Source: Hirsutella rhossiliensis (Eukaryota; Ascomycota; Sordariomycetes; Hypocreales; Ophiocordycipitaceae). From it: a stretch of DNA of 64,000 bases. The notes beneath the pieces were generated by a model. The model was not told where the DNA came from. It saw only the letters and a list, made by a program, of their open reading frames with translations, and searched no databases. The DNA is taken from assembly GCF_020360975.1 (NCBI RefSeq), contig NW_025408668.1:5332001-5396000 (forward strand), in the 5' to 3' direction. A program made the position numbers and the translations under genes. How positions within the stretch are numbered: the stretch's first letter is position 1; the number at the start of each line of letters is the position of its first letter. Of this stretch, positions 43,961 to 55,400 are shown in pieces.

Positions 43961-45530
43961 ATGGCCTCGATGCCCGACATAGAAGAATGTCAGTCACGGC
44001 TCTTCTCCGCACCAAGCACGTCGCTAACCGTTCCCACAGGGCTGGAGAACGCCAACGAGGCCCTCGCGGTGAGCCTCGTGTCGCCGTCGTCGTCTGGACT
44101 CAGGTCCGTCGCAACATTCCATCCCAAGTTCACATACGCAATCTTCGGCGACGACGAGAAAATCTTCGGATACAAGGATCTGAAGGTCGGCCTGCGCTTC
44201 CGCGCCAACGACATGCGCCCGCATCTCCACACTTCGTATAGCAAGAAGTTGAAGCCTCCCGCTGGCGTTGACGAGCCCACCGATGTGGCAGCTGTGTTGG
44301 CAGAGGGTGGCCATTTGCCAAAAGGTTGGTCCAGCCTAGCAAACTCGGGGAACCTGGTTTCGAGATGACCGCTGACCCGTCCAAGTCGCCTTTGTCAAAG
44401 GATCCGATTTTGAGAACAGCTCGAAGCAGCTTGGCGACAACTGGACGCCTCCCGGAACCCTTCACGCGACCATCGACGGCACCGACGGCCGCTACGAGAT
44501 CTGGAAAGGCAGTCTCGCAGATCCCGCCATCAAGCAGCTCAACAGCCGCGTCCAGATCCTAGTCCCGCTGTTCATCGAGGGAGGAACCTACATCGGGCAG
44601 AGCGCAGACTCGGACTCGTCCGAACTAGATCTCTCCGACGCCGACCGCTGGACAGTCTTTTTCCTCTACAAGACGCAAACATCATCCGAGGACCCTGAAA
44701 AGACGTCGTATGTCTTTGTCGGCTACGCGACAGTCTATCGTTTCTTCTACTTCCAGCGCCACACGCCCCCCCCGTCGCCAAAGGATAGCTGGGAACTGCC
44801 ACAAGGGAACTATGATCTGGCCGAACTTCCCTGCAGAACGAGGCTTTCCCAGTTTGTCATCCTGCCGCCGTTCCAGGGCAAGGGCAACGGTGCTCGCCTT
44901 TACAAGACCATCTTTGAGTCGTATCACGCACACCCCCAGACGCATGAGTTTACGGTCGAGAATCCAAGCGAGACTTTCGATGATCTTCGAGACATCTGCG
45001 ACCTGACCTTTCTCCGCACCATCCCCGAGTTCAACGCCCTCGGCCTGGACACCTCAGTGTCGATACCTGAATCCGGTGCCGTGCCGCCTCTGGTCGTTGG
45101 CGGCGACGCGCTCGAGCGTATCAGGCGCAAGGCCAAGATAGCCCCGCGGCAATTCGCACGCGTCGTCGAGATGCACCTCATGTCCAAGCTGCCGGCCTCG
45201 GTGCGGCCCACGTTGGACCTCGACGCCCTTGTTCCGGCGCCGACAAAGGCCGACAAACACCAGGAGAGGATATGGCAGCTGATTGTCAAGCAACGACTGT
45301 ACCGACACAACAGGGACGTGCTCTCGCAGATCGAGCCCTCTGAGCGTATCGAAAAGCTACGCGAGACTCTTACCAGCGTGGAGCTGGAGTACGCTCGGCT
45401 GCTGGCGGCCCATGACCGTGCTGCGAAGCACTCGACAGCGCTGCCGCAACCTCAGGCCAACGGGAAACGGAAGTTGGACGAAACGGGGGGTGAGCCTCCC
45501 AGCAAAAAAGGGAGGACCGAGAGTGCGTAA
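43961..45530 (+). CDS. HAT1: Histone acetyltransferase type B catalytic subunit
   Basis: Acetylates free histone H4 (Lys5 and Lys12) with its Hat2 partner before chromatin assembly. Exons 43961-43988, 44040-44324 and 44386-45530 (485 aa); introns 51 and 61 nt. The first splice gives MASMPDIEEWLENANEALAV, as in HAT1 proteins. The N-terminal HAT1 domain includes FHPKFTYAIFGDDEKIFGYK and VFVGYATVYRFFYFQ. The acetyl-CoA-binding motif is QFVILPPFQGKGNGARLY, with the RxxGxG/A-type loop. The C-terminal helical part carries RIRRKAKIAPRQFARVVEM. It ends with a basic tail (KRKLDETGGEPPSKKGR) that may act as a nuclear signal. Convergent with the P5CR gene. Confidence 0.94.
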
Positions 45531-45834
45531 AAAGCGGCGTCGTCAAGGGACATGGCTTTCGAAGAAGGGCAGATTCAGGAGGCACTCTAGGCGTTGAGGT
45601 TGTCCGCCAGGACAGCGTGTACGGATACGTGTGATTGTCTAGCACGAGATTTATAAACTTTTGAAAGCAAAATTTCCTTGCTGCGTTGATGCAGGCTCCA
45701 AAGTGAAATTTCCCAAATATCCAACAGAGGATGCGGGCTGTCGCTGCCCAAATGCCCATCTCTCCTTCTAGTGAAGCGTGCCTCGTTACCGTTTCTCGTG
45801 CCGATGCCAGCAAAGCAATCGTGACTCGTCAGTC

Positions 45835-46911
45835 TTACTGAGGAGCCGTGCTGAACCTGGTCCCATTGACTCCCTGGACCCCCTTGCCGAGCTGGCTGGC
45901 AACGCAGGTGGCCTCGCGTATGGCCCGCGAAACACTGCCGCGGACGCCTCCCTCTTCAAGGACCAGCAGACCGCCGATGGTGCACCCGCCCGGCGTCGAC
46001 ACCTTCTCTCTGAGGATAGCCGGGTGCTCGCCGGCCTGGACAAGGCCCGTGGTCCCCCTCATGGCTTGGGTGGCCATTTTCTGGGCTTCGGCACGGGGAA
46101 GGCCCATGGCCACGGCTCCGTCGATGGCGGCCTCGAGCATGAGGGCGAATATGGCCGGGGCGGATCCGACCAAGGCGGTAGAGGCGTCCATGGTGCTGGT
46201 TGGCAGGTAGACGACGTCGCCGACGCGTTTGAAGATCCAGGTGACAAGGGTTTTGACTTGAGGTGGCAGGGGGGGGTCGGTGAGGCCGATGACGGTCATG
46301 GACTCGCGGATAAGAGCAGCGGTGTTGCACATGGCGCGGACTATCCTAACTCCACCGGCTTGGTCGATACCCAGGGGGTGGCAATCGCGGTAGATTGCCG
46401 TCTCCATGTGCTTGTCGGTGATGCCGGCGCAGATACTAATGAGCACTTTGCCGCGCAGCGCATCAGCCATGCCGTCCTGGCCCAAGACATCGTTGACCAT
46501 GTAGGGCTTGCAGGCGAGAAGGACGATCTGGGCCTGCTGAACGGCGGCCAGGTTGTCCTTTTGGACGACCTTGACGGCTGCATGGTCGCGCAGCGCGGCC
46601 TTGACCTTTTGCGCGCTCTCGGGGCTGCGCACGCAGGCAATGAAGCGGGCGGGCAAGGCTTGCGGAAGCTCCTCGGCGGGAGTCGAGATGCCCGAGGAGG
46701 AGGGCGTGGCTAGGGACTTGGCTGCGTGCATGTCGGAGAGGGAAGTGAGGATGCCGTTCAGAATGGCGATGCCCATTGTGCCTAGCAAAGGGGGGCTTGA
46801 TGAGCGCGCAAAGCATCTCGAGATGGGTTCTTCTTTGGCCTACTTACCGCAGCCCAGGACCGCCATTGTGAGCTCCTGAGGCGATGAGCCATGGTTGGAG
46901 AGGGAAAGCAT
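45835..46911 (-). CDS. PRO3: Pyrroline-5-carboxylate reductase
   Basis: Last step of proline synthesis: reduces 1-pyrroline-5-carboxylate with NAD(P)H. Exons 46911-46848 and 46781-45835, intron 46782-46847, 336 aa. The splice builds the Rossmann motif MAVLGCGTMGIAILNGIL. Other landmarks: LLACKPYMVNDVLG, VLISICAGIT, RAMCNTAALIRESMTVI and the C-terminal dimerisation domain with GSAPAIFALMLEAAIDGAVA, GLPRAEAQKMATQAMRGT and VSTPGGCTIGGLLVLEEGGV. A second in-frame Met (MAVLGCG) could be the true start; the first is preferred as it fits the fungal N-terminal extension. 449 bp separate its start from the divergent CTK3 start. Confidence 0.94.
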
Positions 46912-47359
46912 GTCGAGCGTAGATGGACAAACTGGGTCTTCTACGATGATGGAGCCTACAACCAATGGGTGCTGTGAGTGCGGAGAAGGGAGGATGGACG
47001 TCGAAGACAGGAAGCATCAACACTGTGGAAGCAAGATAAGGGAGAGATAACCGCGCTGGATAGCAGGGGTGTAACTTTATAAATGACCGCTAAAGTACGG
47101 AGCGCGGTGCCTGGAGAGGTTGCTTCCGGTGCCGGCACTTGGCGTTGACCTCCGGAGCTTTGCCGCTTAGAGGGCGGCTGCAGGTGACAGCAGTGGCACA
47201 GCCAAGACGGCCGTCACCGCAATCCAGGTCCCGGAAAAGACATGGCTCGCTTACTCATCCACCAACCTTCAGTGACCTCTGCGCGGCCAGCGATTCTTCT
47301 TCCCGCCTTAAGCCCCGTGACGACGACGGGAAGCGAAGGGACCTGCAAACTCTCACGAA

Positions 47360-48255
47360 ATGGCCGATCCGTTTGAGGTGCGCATGCGCTTCAGCTCGCA
47401 GCTCCAGCACCTCAACGCCTCGGTGAACTCGGCGCAAAAAGCCGCCCAGTATGCCCTCAAGTACAAGGACATGGACGAGGACCTGCACTCGTGCATCATC
47501 GAGCAGGTGGAACGGGTATGAGATGCTTCGTCGACCGTGAGAGACGGCTTGCTGAGTCTTGCGGCAGAACAACATGAACACGCGGGCAAACATCATGTAT
47601 TTCATCGAGCACTTTCTCGACCTGGCCAAGGATGGGCACGCCGACTACATCCGCATGATGCAGCGCGACATCATTCGCGTAGTAGACGCTGTTGCTCCCG
47701 ACGATGGATCTGGCGCGGCTAATATCAGAGTTGTTCGCAAGGTAAGTCTCATAGCCAGTCTGCGGACGGCTTCAGCTTCATGCCCCCCCTCGACGCCCTA
47801 TTCACCCCGGCGCATAGGTTCTGCAGGGCCTTCAAGGCAAGGGCCATCTCGAATCTCAAGCCGTCATTCAAATAGAGGACGTGCTGCGCGAGCGGGAAAC
47901 TAATGACGACGACCTGGGCCTCGTCTCTTCCCCTGCCGGCGATGGGGAAACGGTTGATGGGTCCCCATCGCGGACAACTCCCAGGCCGGGGAAACGGCCG
48001 GTTCCGCACAGAATCGACAAGCGGCAGATTGAGCAGCGCATCGAGGAAGACCGGGAGCGGCACAAACGGGCGCGGGAAAGTATCTGGGCGACCCCCAAGG
48101 GAGAAGACGCCGAAATGAATAAGCTTTGGGAGGAGACGAGCGACTTTGGAGAAGACGACGATCGTCTGTTGACCGAAGAGGCCGAGGACTTTTCCAAGGA
48201 AATGGCTCTGCAGCAATGCCCCCACAAGCGGGCCACCAACGGAGATCGTCATTGA
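47360..48255 (+). CDS. CTK3: CTD kinase subunit gamma (Ctk3-like)
   Basis: Regulatory subunit of CTDK-I (with Ctk1 and Ctk2), which phosphorylates Ser2 of the RNA polymerase II C-terminal repeats. Exons 47360-47515, 47568-47741 and 47818-48255, introns 52 and 76 nt, 255 aa. The N-terminal CID-like helical domain (MADPFEVRMRFSSQLQHLNA, LHSCIIEQVERNNMNTRANI, FIEHFLDLAKDGHADYIRMM) is typical. The C-terminal region is charged: KRQIEQRIEEDRERHKRARE and an acidic tail with LWEETSDFGEDDDRL. Convergent with the bL12m gene. Confidence 0.9.
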
Positions 48256-48591
48256 ATTAAGAGACGGGGCATCGCACGGGCAGCATTGGGCGGCGTTTTT
48301 CTGATTCTGCTGGGGCGGGGGACTCGTCTGCAAGAGAGATGGAAGCTGTTGAGATACCCCTGGGATTTTGTTTACAATCACATGTTGAGATGAATTCTTG
48401 TAACATCTGTGGCGGTGCCCCAGCAAGGGCCGACGAGCAGCCCCATATAGAGCAATTGAGAGTCGATGATGGCCGGGAATATTGCTCCCATCGAAGGTCT
48501 TGGTTTCTGTTGGATAGTTGTACACACGATTTTGTACATGCGAGATGGCTCTCCTTCATGTCATCGGTCCTGTTTGCTGCCGAAGGGCCCA

Positions 48592-49203
48592 TCACTCCAT
48601 CACGACGGTGGCGCCCAGCTCTTTCATCTTGGCAATGATCTTCTCCGCCTCTTCCTTGGGGATATTATCTTTCATGACCTTCGGCACGCTCTCGACAAAC
48701 TTCTTGCTGTCCACTAAACTCAGGCCCAAGAGGCCCTTGACTTCTTTAATAATCTTGGCCTTGGCGGCGGCGTCGATTGCTTGCATCTTGAGGGTGAACA
48801 GCGTCTTCTCGGCTGCGGCCGGGGCGGCTTCCTCGGCTTCTTCGACGGCGGCGGCGGGAGCAGCACCGGCAGCAGGGGCGGCGAAGCCGCCCATGGGCAC
48901 GTCGGGGATGTTGAGCTTGCTCTGTCACGAGTGGTTAGCCAGCAAGCCTTTGGCCACGCCGGCGAGGGCTTCGACACAGACTTTCAAGCTAGAGACGAGG
49001 TCGGCAGTCTCTAACAGCGTCAATTGGCTGATCTGGTCGACGATCTGTGCAATCTTGGGGTTCGTCGAGGCGGCTGTCTCGGCCGAGTTCCATCGCCTTG
49101 TCGTCGAGGCGACTCGAAGCATCTGTGCGGAGGCTCTGGCCGGGCCGAGGGATCGCAGCTGGCGAGAGCAGCTTCGCGCTGCGTACCGGCAAGACATGGC
49201 CAT
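48592..49203 (-). CDS. MNP1: Mitochondrial ribosomal protein bL12m
   Basis: L7/L12 stalk protein of the mitochondrial large ribosomal subunit. Exons 49203-48982 and 48921-48592, intron 48922-48981, 183 aa. The N-terminus (MAMSCRYAARSCSRQLRSLG) is a basic amphipathic presequence; a Met 17 codons upstream (49254) would add a non-targeting stretch, so 49203 is preferred. The mature part has the dimerisation domain (KIAQIVDQISQLTLLETADL), an Ala-rich hinge (AAPAAGAAPAAAVEEAEEAA) and the C-terminal domain AKIIKEVKGLLGLSLVDSKK, FVESVPKVMKDNIPKEEAEK, ATVVME, which binds translation factors. The intron donor GTCTGT is weak but the frame and family support it. Confidence 0.92.
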
Positions 49204-49474
49204 TGCTGCTCGTAGGACAGAGACGGGGGGTTCCGTGGCTTCGTAGTCGTTCAATCGCGTGCAGCGTCCGACTCAAGTTTTTCGAGCTTCTCTACCTACC
49301 TCAGCCGCCTGCGAGCCGAGTGCTGATTGGCCCGGAATATTATTGTGCCACCGCCGACTCTCGACACCCCCCTGCACCACCCTGATTTTTCTCCCCAAGA
49401 AAAAGTCCGCCGAGGCAAAGAAGTGAACGATCAACAGCGGCGAGAGCAACATTTTTGTCGACAACGACGCCATC
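49204..49474. promoter_or_regulatory. Bidirectional promoter region, bL12m / MDN1
   Basis: Only about 270 bp separate the divergent starts of a mitochondrial ribosomal protein and the ribosome-assembly ATPase midasin, so both promoters must share it. No clear TATA box. Joint control is an inference from spacing. Confidence 0.55.
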
Positions 49475-52400
49475 ATGGCCTCGATCGACGTCGCGCGGCA
49501 GAGGAGGTCGCTTCTGGCGGATGCGACTGCTTTGCATCATCTGCCGCCGGAATTACTTGAACTTATCCGACATCACACGTCGTCAACCTTGCTCGATGCC
49601 GTCGCGCAGGCGGCCCTGAGCCCGTCACTTACAGAACAAGTCTTTGTGCATTTCGAAGATGTGTTCCCGGACATTTGCGCCCGCTGGATCCTCCACGCTG
49701 GGCCTGGCACGCAACACACGGCCATTGCCGCGGCTTTTGCGAGGCTGCTACCGTTTGCGCCATATCTTTCGGCCTTCCTCACTTGTTCTGCGCAGTCTTC
49801 AGTGAACAACGAGCCGCCATCCCTGCGATTGCTGCTGCCCCAGCTTGACGAGACAGTATCGTCCAATGACCTACTGCAGACCCTCGTCACGGCCTGGAGG
49901 CTGCTGAGCTTTGATGCTCGTACATTTAGACATCTGGCGTCACCTTCTTACCTGCAGAGCCTGTTTACTAGGCACGAAAGCAGGGCCGTCCGGCTCATTG
50001 CGATCCGGGTCTTCTGCCAACTGCTTCATGCGTCTGACCTCAAACTCGAGGCTCTCGTCAAGGAACACTGTGGACAAGAAGACGCCATCATCGCCGAATT
50101 GGACGGAACCCCGGTTGACTTTGGCTTTCTCTCGTTGCACGAGCACGCCCGGGCCCAGAGAGTCGTCGCACTGCGGCAACAGTTGGAGCAGGGCCATGAT
50201 GATTCTAAAGAGGAGGCTCTGCTTCAATCACTGACCCCATATGTTGTGCCTTACGGGAAATTCGTCCTACCGCGACCGCATGGATCAATTGGTGACCCCT
50301 CGGCCTTAGTGATGACTGCCACGACAATGACGAATCTTGAGAATCTTGCATCCATGCTCCGAGAAGCCGACCCGATTCTTCTTCATGGCCCCCCAGGGGT
50401 CGGCAAGACTGCATTGGTCCACGAGTTCGCCAAACAGCTCGGCATGTATTCAAGCATGGTCACGCTCCACCTAAACGAACAGACCGACGCCAAGATGCTC
50501 ATCGGTCTGTACTCGACCGACTCGAAACCCGGCAGCTTCCAGTGGCGCCCTGGTGTTCTGACCACGGCCGTGAGAGAAGGAAGATGGGTGCTCATAGAGG
50601 ACCTCGACCGGGCGCCAACCGAGGTTTTGAGTACTCTGCTGCCCCTCATCGAGCGTCAAGAGCTTCTCATACCTACCCGCGGAGAGAGAATACGCGCTGC
50701 AAAGAGTTTCCGTCTCTTTGCCACGGTACGGACGTCTCCCGGCATCAATGGCCGAGAAAACTTGCCGAGCCTGGTCGGCATGCGATTCTGGCAATCTCTT
50801 TACACCCAGCCCCCTGCGTCATCAGAGCTGGAACATATTGTCCTGCAAACCTATCCGATTCTGCATAAGTTCGCGCCAGGTATCCTCGCAGTCCACGAGC
50901 GTCTTTCGCACCTGACGAGAAACCCGGCTCTCATGTCTCGTGGGCGAAGCGTCATGGATCGCCAGATGAACCTGAGGGACCTGCTCAAGTGGTGTCGCCG
51001 GCTTAGAGAATGCCTCCTGGGGGCGGGATCGACATCGGGCGATGAGCCAATCAGTGAAACCACGCGAGACTGGATGTTCATGGAAGCATTGGATTGTTTC
51101 GTGGGAAGCTGTCCTGATGTTGAACTCGGCAGCCGATTTGTATATGCCATTGCTGAGGAAATGCACATGTCCAAAGATAGGGCAGAACATTACCTGTCTG
51201 CCAATATACCCATTTTGGAAGAAAACGATCTCATGCTCAACATCGGAAGAGCCCAGCTGCGAAAGAAGAGGGCGTCGTCTCGGCTACAAAAGTCGAAGCG
51301 GCCCTTTGCCAGCACCGCCCACGCCAAGAAGCTGCTGGAGCAAATCGCCGTGGCAGTCAAGCTGCAGGAACCAGTGTTACTCGTCGGCGAGACGGGAATC
51401 GGTAAAACGACCGTGGTCCAGCAGCTTGCAGAGTCTCTTGGGCATAAGCTTATAGCCGTCAACCTGTCGCAACAGAGCGAGGTTGGAGACTTGCTTGGCG
51501 GCTTCAAGCCTGTAAACGTGCGGAGCCTAGCCGTTCCCCTGAAAGAGGAGTTCGAAGACCTCTTTGCGGCAACGGGAATCTCTGCCTCCAAGAACCAAAA
51601 GTACCTGGAGCAGATTGGCAGGTCTTTTGCCAAAGGGCAGTGGTCGAAACTGTCCAAGCTCTGGAAAGAAGCCCCGAAAATGTTTGTCAAGATCGTGAGC
51701 GAGCTGGAACGCATGCAGTCTGAGTCTCGGGATGACGGTGCGCAGCCAACAAAGCGCCGAAGGACGCAGTCCAAGCTGCAGACTCTAAAAGAGTTGCGGC
51801 CACGGTGGGACTCATTTGCGCGCAACCTGGATCAGTTCGACGTGCAGATTTCAGGCGGATCTGGAAGTTTTGCGTTTTCCTTTGTGGAAGGCAACCTCGT
51901 CAAAGCTGTCCGAAACGGCGACTGGGTGCTTCTGGACGAAATCAATCTTGCCTCCCCAGACACCCTGGAGAGCATTGCGGATCTCCTGGTTGGACCGGAT
52001 GAGCTGCCCTCAATCTTGCTTGCGGAGACAGGAGAGCTCGAGAAAGTCGTTGCCCATCCAAACTTCCGCATTTTTGGCGCCATGAATCCCGCCACTGATA
52101 TCGGCAAAAGGGACTTGCCCATCGGCATCAGGTCGAGGTTCACGGAGCTTTATGTCAGAAGCCCTGACGCAGACCACAAAGACCTCCTCACCATCGTCAA
52201 AGCGTACCTGGGAAGCAGCAGCATCAAGAATGACCAGGCAGCAGACGACATCGCACGACTGTATCTCAACACCAAGCGCTTGGCGGAGGAGAAGCGGCTC
52301 GTTGATGGGGCCAACGAGGTCCCCCACTTCAGCTTGCGGACACTGACTCGGGTCCTGAGTTATGTCAACACGATTGCTCCCCTGTACGGCCTGCGGCGCG

Positions 52401-55400
52401 CTTTGTATGAGGGATTCTCAATGGGCTTCCTCACTCTGTTGGACCGGGATTCGGAGATTATGCTGCTTCCACTCATCTACCACCACCTCCTCGATAAGCA
52501 CGGGAATTCTCAGTCGCTCCTGTCGCAAGCACCGAAACATCCTAACGACGGAAGACGCTATGTCAGGTTCCAGAACCAGAACCGGAATCGCCAGTACTGG
52601 CTTTTTCAAGGCGAAGAGACTCCCGTTGAAAGGGAAGACTACATCATCACTCCATACGTGGAGAGAAATCTCCTCAACCTGGTCCGGGCAACCTCAACCA
52701 GACGATTCCCAATCCTCATCCAGGGACCCACGTCGGCGGGTAAAACAAGCATGATCGAGTATCTAGCCAACTTTACAGGTAACAAGTTTGTGCGCATCAA
52801 CAACCACGAGCACACCGACCTCCAAGAGTACCTGGGCACATATGTCTCCGGATCGGACGGGAAATTGCGCTTTCAAGAAGGTCTCCTCGTTCAAGCCATG
52901 CGACAAGGCCACTGGATCGTACTGGACGAGCTCAACCTGGCGCCGACCGACGTCTTGGAGGCCTTGAATCGCCTCTTGGATGACAACCGCGAGTTGCTGA
53001 TCCCGGAGACCCAGGAAGTAGTTAGACCCCATGAGAACTTCATTCTCTTTGCCACTCAAAACCCTCCTGGCCTCTATGGCGGCCGAAAGATTCTTTCCAG
53101 GGCGTTCCGGAACAGATTCCTGGAGCTGCACTTTGACGATATCCCCGAAGATGAGCTGGAGTACATTCTGCAGCGACGCAGCCGCAACACGTCTCCACCA
53201 GATTGCCGACGAATCGTGACCGTGTACAAAGAACTCTCTCGGCTGCGTCAGACCAGCAGACTCTTTGAGCAAAAGGATAGTTTTGCGACGTTGCGAGACT
53301 TGTTTCGCTGGGCTCTCAGAGAGGCCGATTCCCGGGAGGAGATTGCTGCCCACGGCTTCATGCTTCTGGCGGAAAGGGTTCGAAACGAAGAGGAGCGGTT
53401 GGCCGTCAAGGAAATCATTGAAAAGGTTTTCAAGATTGCAATTAACCCAAACGAGCTCTACTCGGCAGATGTTGCGCCCGAACTCAAGGGCCTGACCCGA
53501 CAGTCGAACGGCCAGGACGTGGTCTGGACGCGTGCCATGCGACGACTATATGTCCTCGTTTCTCGGGCCCTACGGAATAACGAGCCTGTCCTTCTTGTCG
53601 GCGAGACGGGCTGTGGCAAGACAACAGTTTGTCAGCTGCTTGCTGAAGCCCTCAACAAGCGACTAGACATTGTCAACGCCCACCAGAATACAGAGACCGG
53701 GGACCTCATAGGTTCTCAAAGGCCCGTCCGAAACCGTGGTGCAATCCTGGAGGCCTTGAACACCGACCTCGCGTCAATCTTGGAGACACTCGGGCTGGCC
53801 ATTCCAGGCTCAATCGAGGAGAAGCTGGAGATATACAAATCCGTCGACGAAATGACAGTCGCAAAACTCTCACCGGAACTCGTTCAACGTGTCACAGCGA
53901 ACGAGACGAGAGTTAAGGCATTGTTTGAGTGGTCTGATGGAGCCCTTGTAGAGGCGATGCGGGACGGACACTTTTTCCTCCTCGACGAGATCTCACTTGC
54001 CGATGACTCTGTCTTGGAAAGACTTAACTCTGTTCTAGAACCCCAGAGAACGCTGCTCCTGGCTGAAAAGGGCATCGATAACAGCTTCATCTTGGCTTCA
54101 GCCGGCTTCCAGTTCTTCGCTACCATGAACCCCGGCGGAGATTTCGGCAAAAAGGAGCTGTCTCCGGCCCTGCGCAATCGCTTCACGGAAATCTGGGTGC
54201 CGCCGTTATCCGAAAGCCATGACATCTATAACATTGTGCGCACGAAATTGGTTGAGGGATGCAAGCATCTTGTCGATGCCATGGTTCAGTTTGCTGTGTG
54301 GTTTGGGGAGACTTTCCGACCGATGGCTACCACGCGATTCTCAGTGCGAGAGGTTCTTGCTTGGGTCGACTTCATCAACTCGTTCAAGGACGCCGATGCG
54401 ATTGTCTCCTTGGTCCACGGTGCCTCGGCCATTTTCGTCGACAGCATCGGGGCAAATCCGTCAGCCATCCTGGCAACCGATCTTAACGCTATCCATCAAC
54501 AGCGGCAAGAATGCCTTGCGACACTCGGGCGACTTGTTGGCCGTGATGTTTCCAAAATGTATGGATCGGAGCTTGAGCTTGTCATGACCGACGACTTGCT
54601 ATCCATTGGGAACTTTAGTGTGCCTCGCTTCCCAAGTAGTGCGACCAACACGGGCTTCGCTTTCCACGCGCCGACAACAAGGCTTAATGCCATGAGAGTT
54701 GTGCGTGCCCTTCAGATGCGCAAACCCATCCTGCTTGAGGGAAGCCCTGGCGTCGGAAAGACTTCTCTGGTCGCAGCATTGTCCCAGGCCTGCGGCCGTC
54801 CCCTGACGCGGATCAACCTGTCTGATCAGACAGACCTGATGGATCTCTTTGGAACGGATGTGCCCGTCGAAGGGGAGGAAGCAGGCAACTTTGCATGGAG
54901 GGACGCCCCCTTCTTGCAAGCGATGCAGAAAGGCGACTGGGTTCTCCTTGACGAAATGAACCTTGCCTCTCAGTCTGTCTTGGAGGGCTTGAACGCCTGT
55001 CTCGACCATCGTGGGGAAGTCTACATCTCCGAGCTTGACCAGGTTTTCAAGCGCCACCCCGGCTTCCGACTCTTCGCGGCTCAAAACCCTCATCATCAAG
55101 GTGGAGGTCGCAAGGGACTGCCGGCTTCTTTCGTGAACCGCTTCATTGTCGTATATGCAGACGTCTTCAAGGATGACGACCTGAAGCTCATCGCGTCTCA
55201 TAACTTCCCCGATGTCTGCCCCACGACCGCCAGTCTTTTGATCGATTTTGTCTCTCAGATTGATCGCCTACTCACCATCGAGAAGTCATTCGGGTCACAG
55301 GGCGGCCCTTGGGAGTTCAATCTTCGTGACATCCTTAGGTGGCTGGACTTGCTGAACTCCTCCGATCCTCTGCTCAGCGCTGCTCGTGTTGACGACTTCC

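Noticed and set aside
45778..46713. 311-codon plus-strand frame opposite P5CR
   Set aside because: Antisense shadow of a clearly conserved enzyme.
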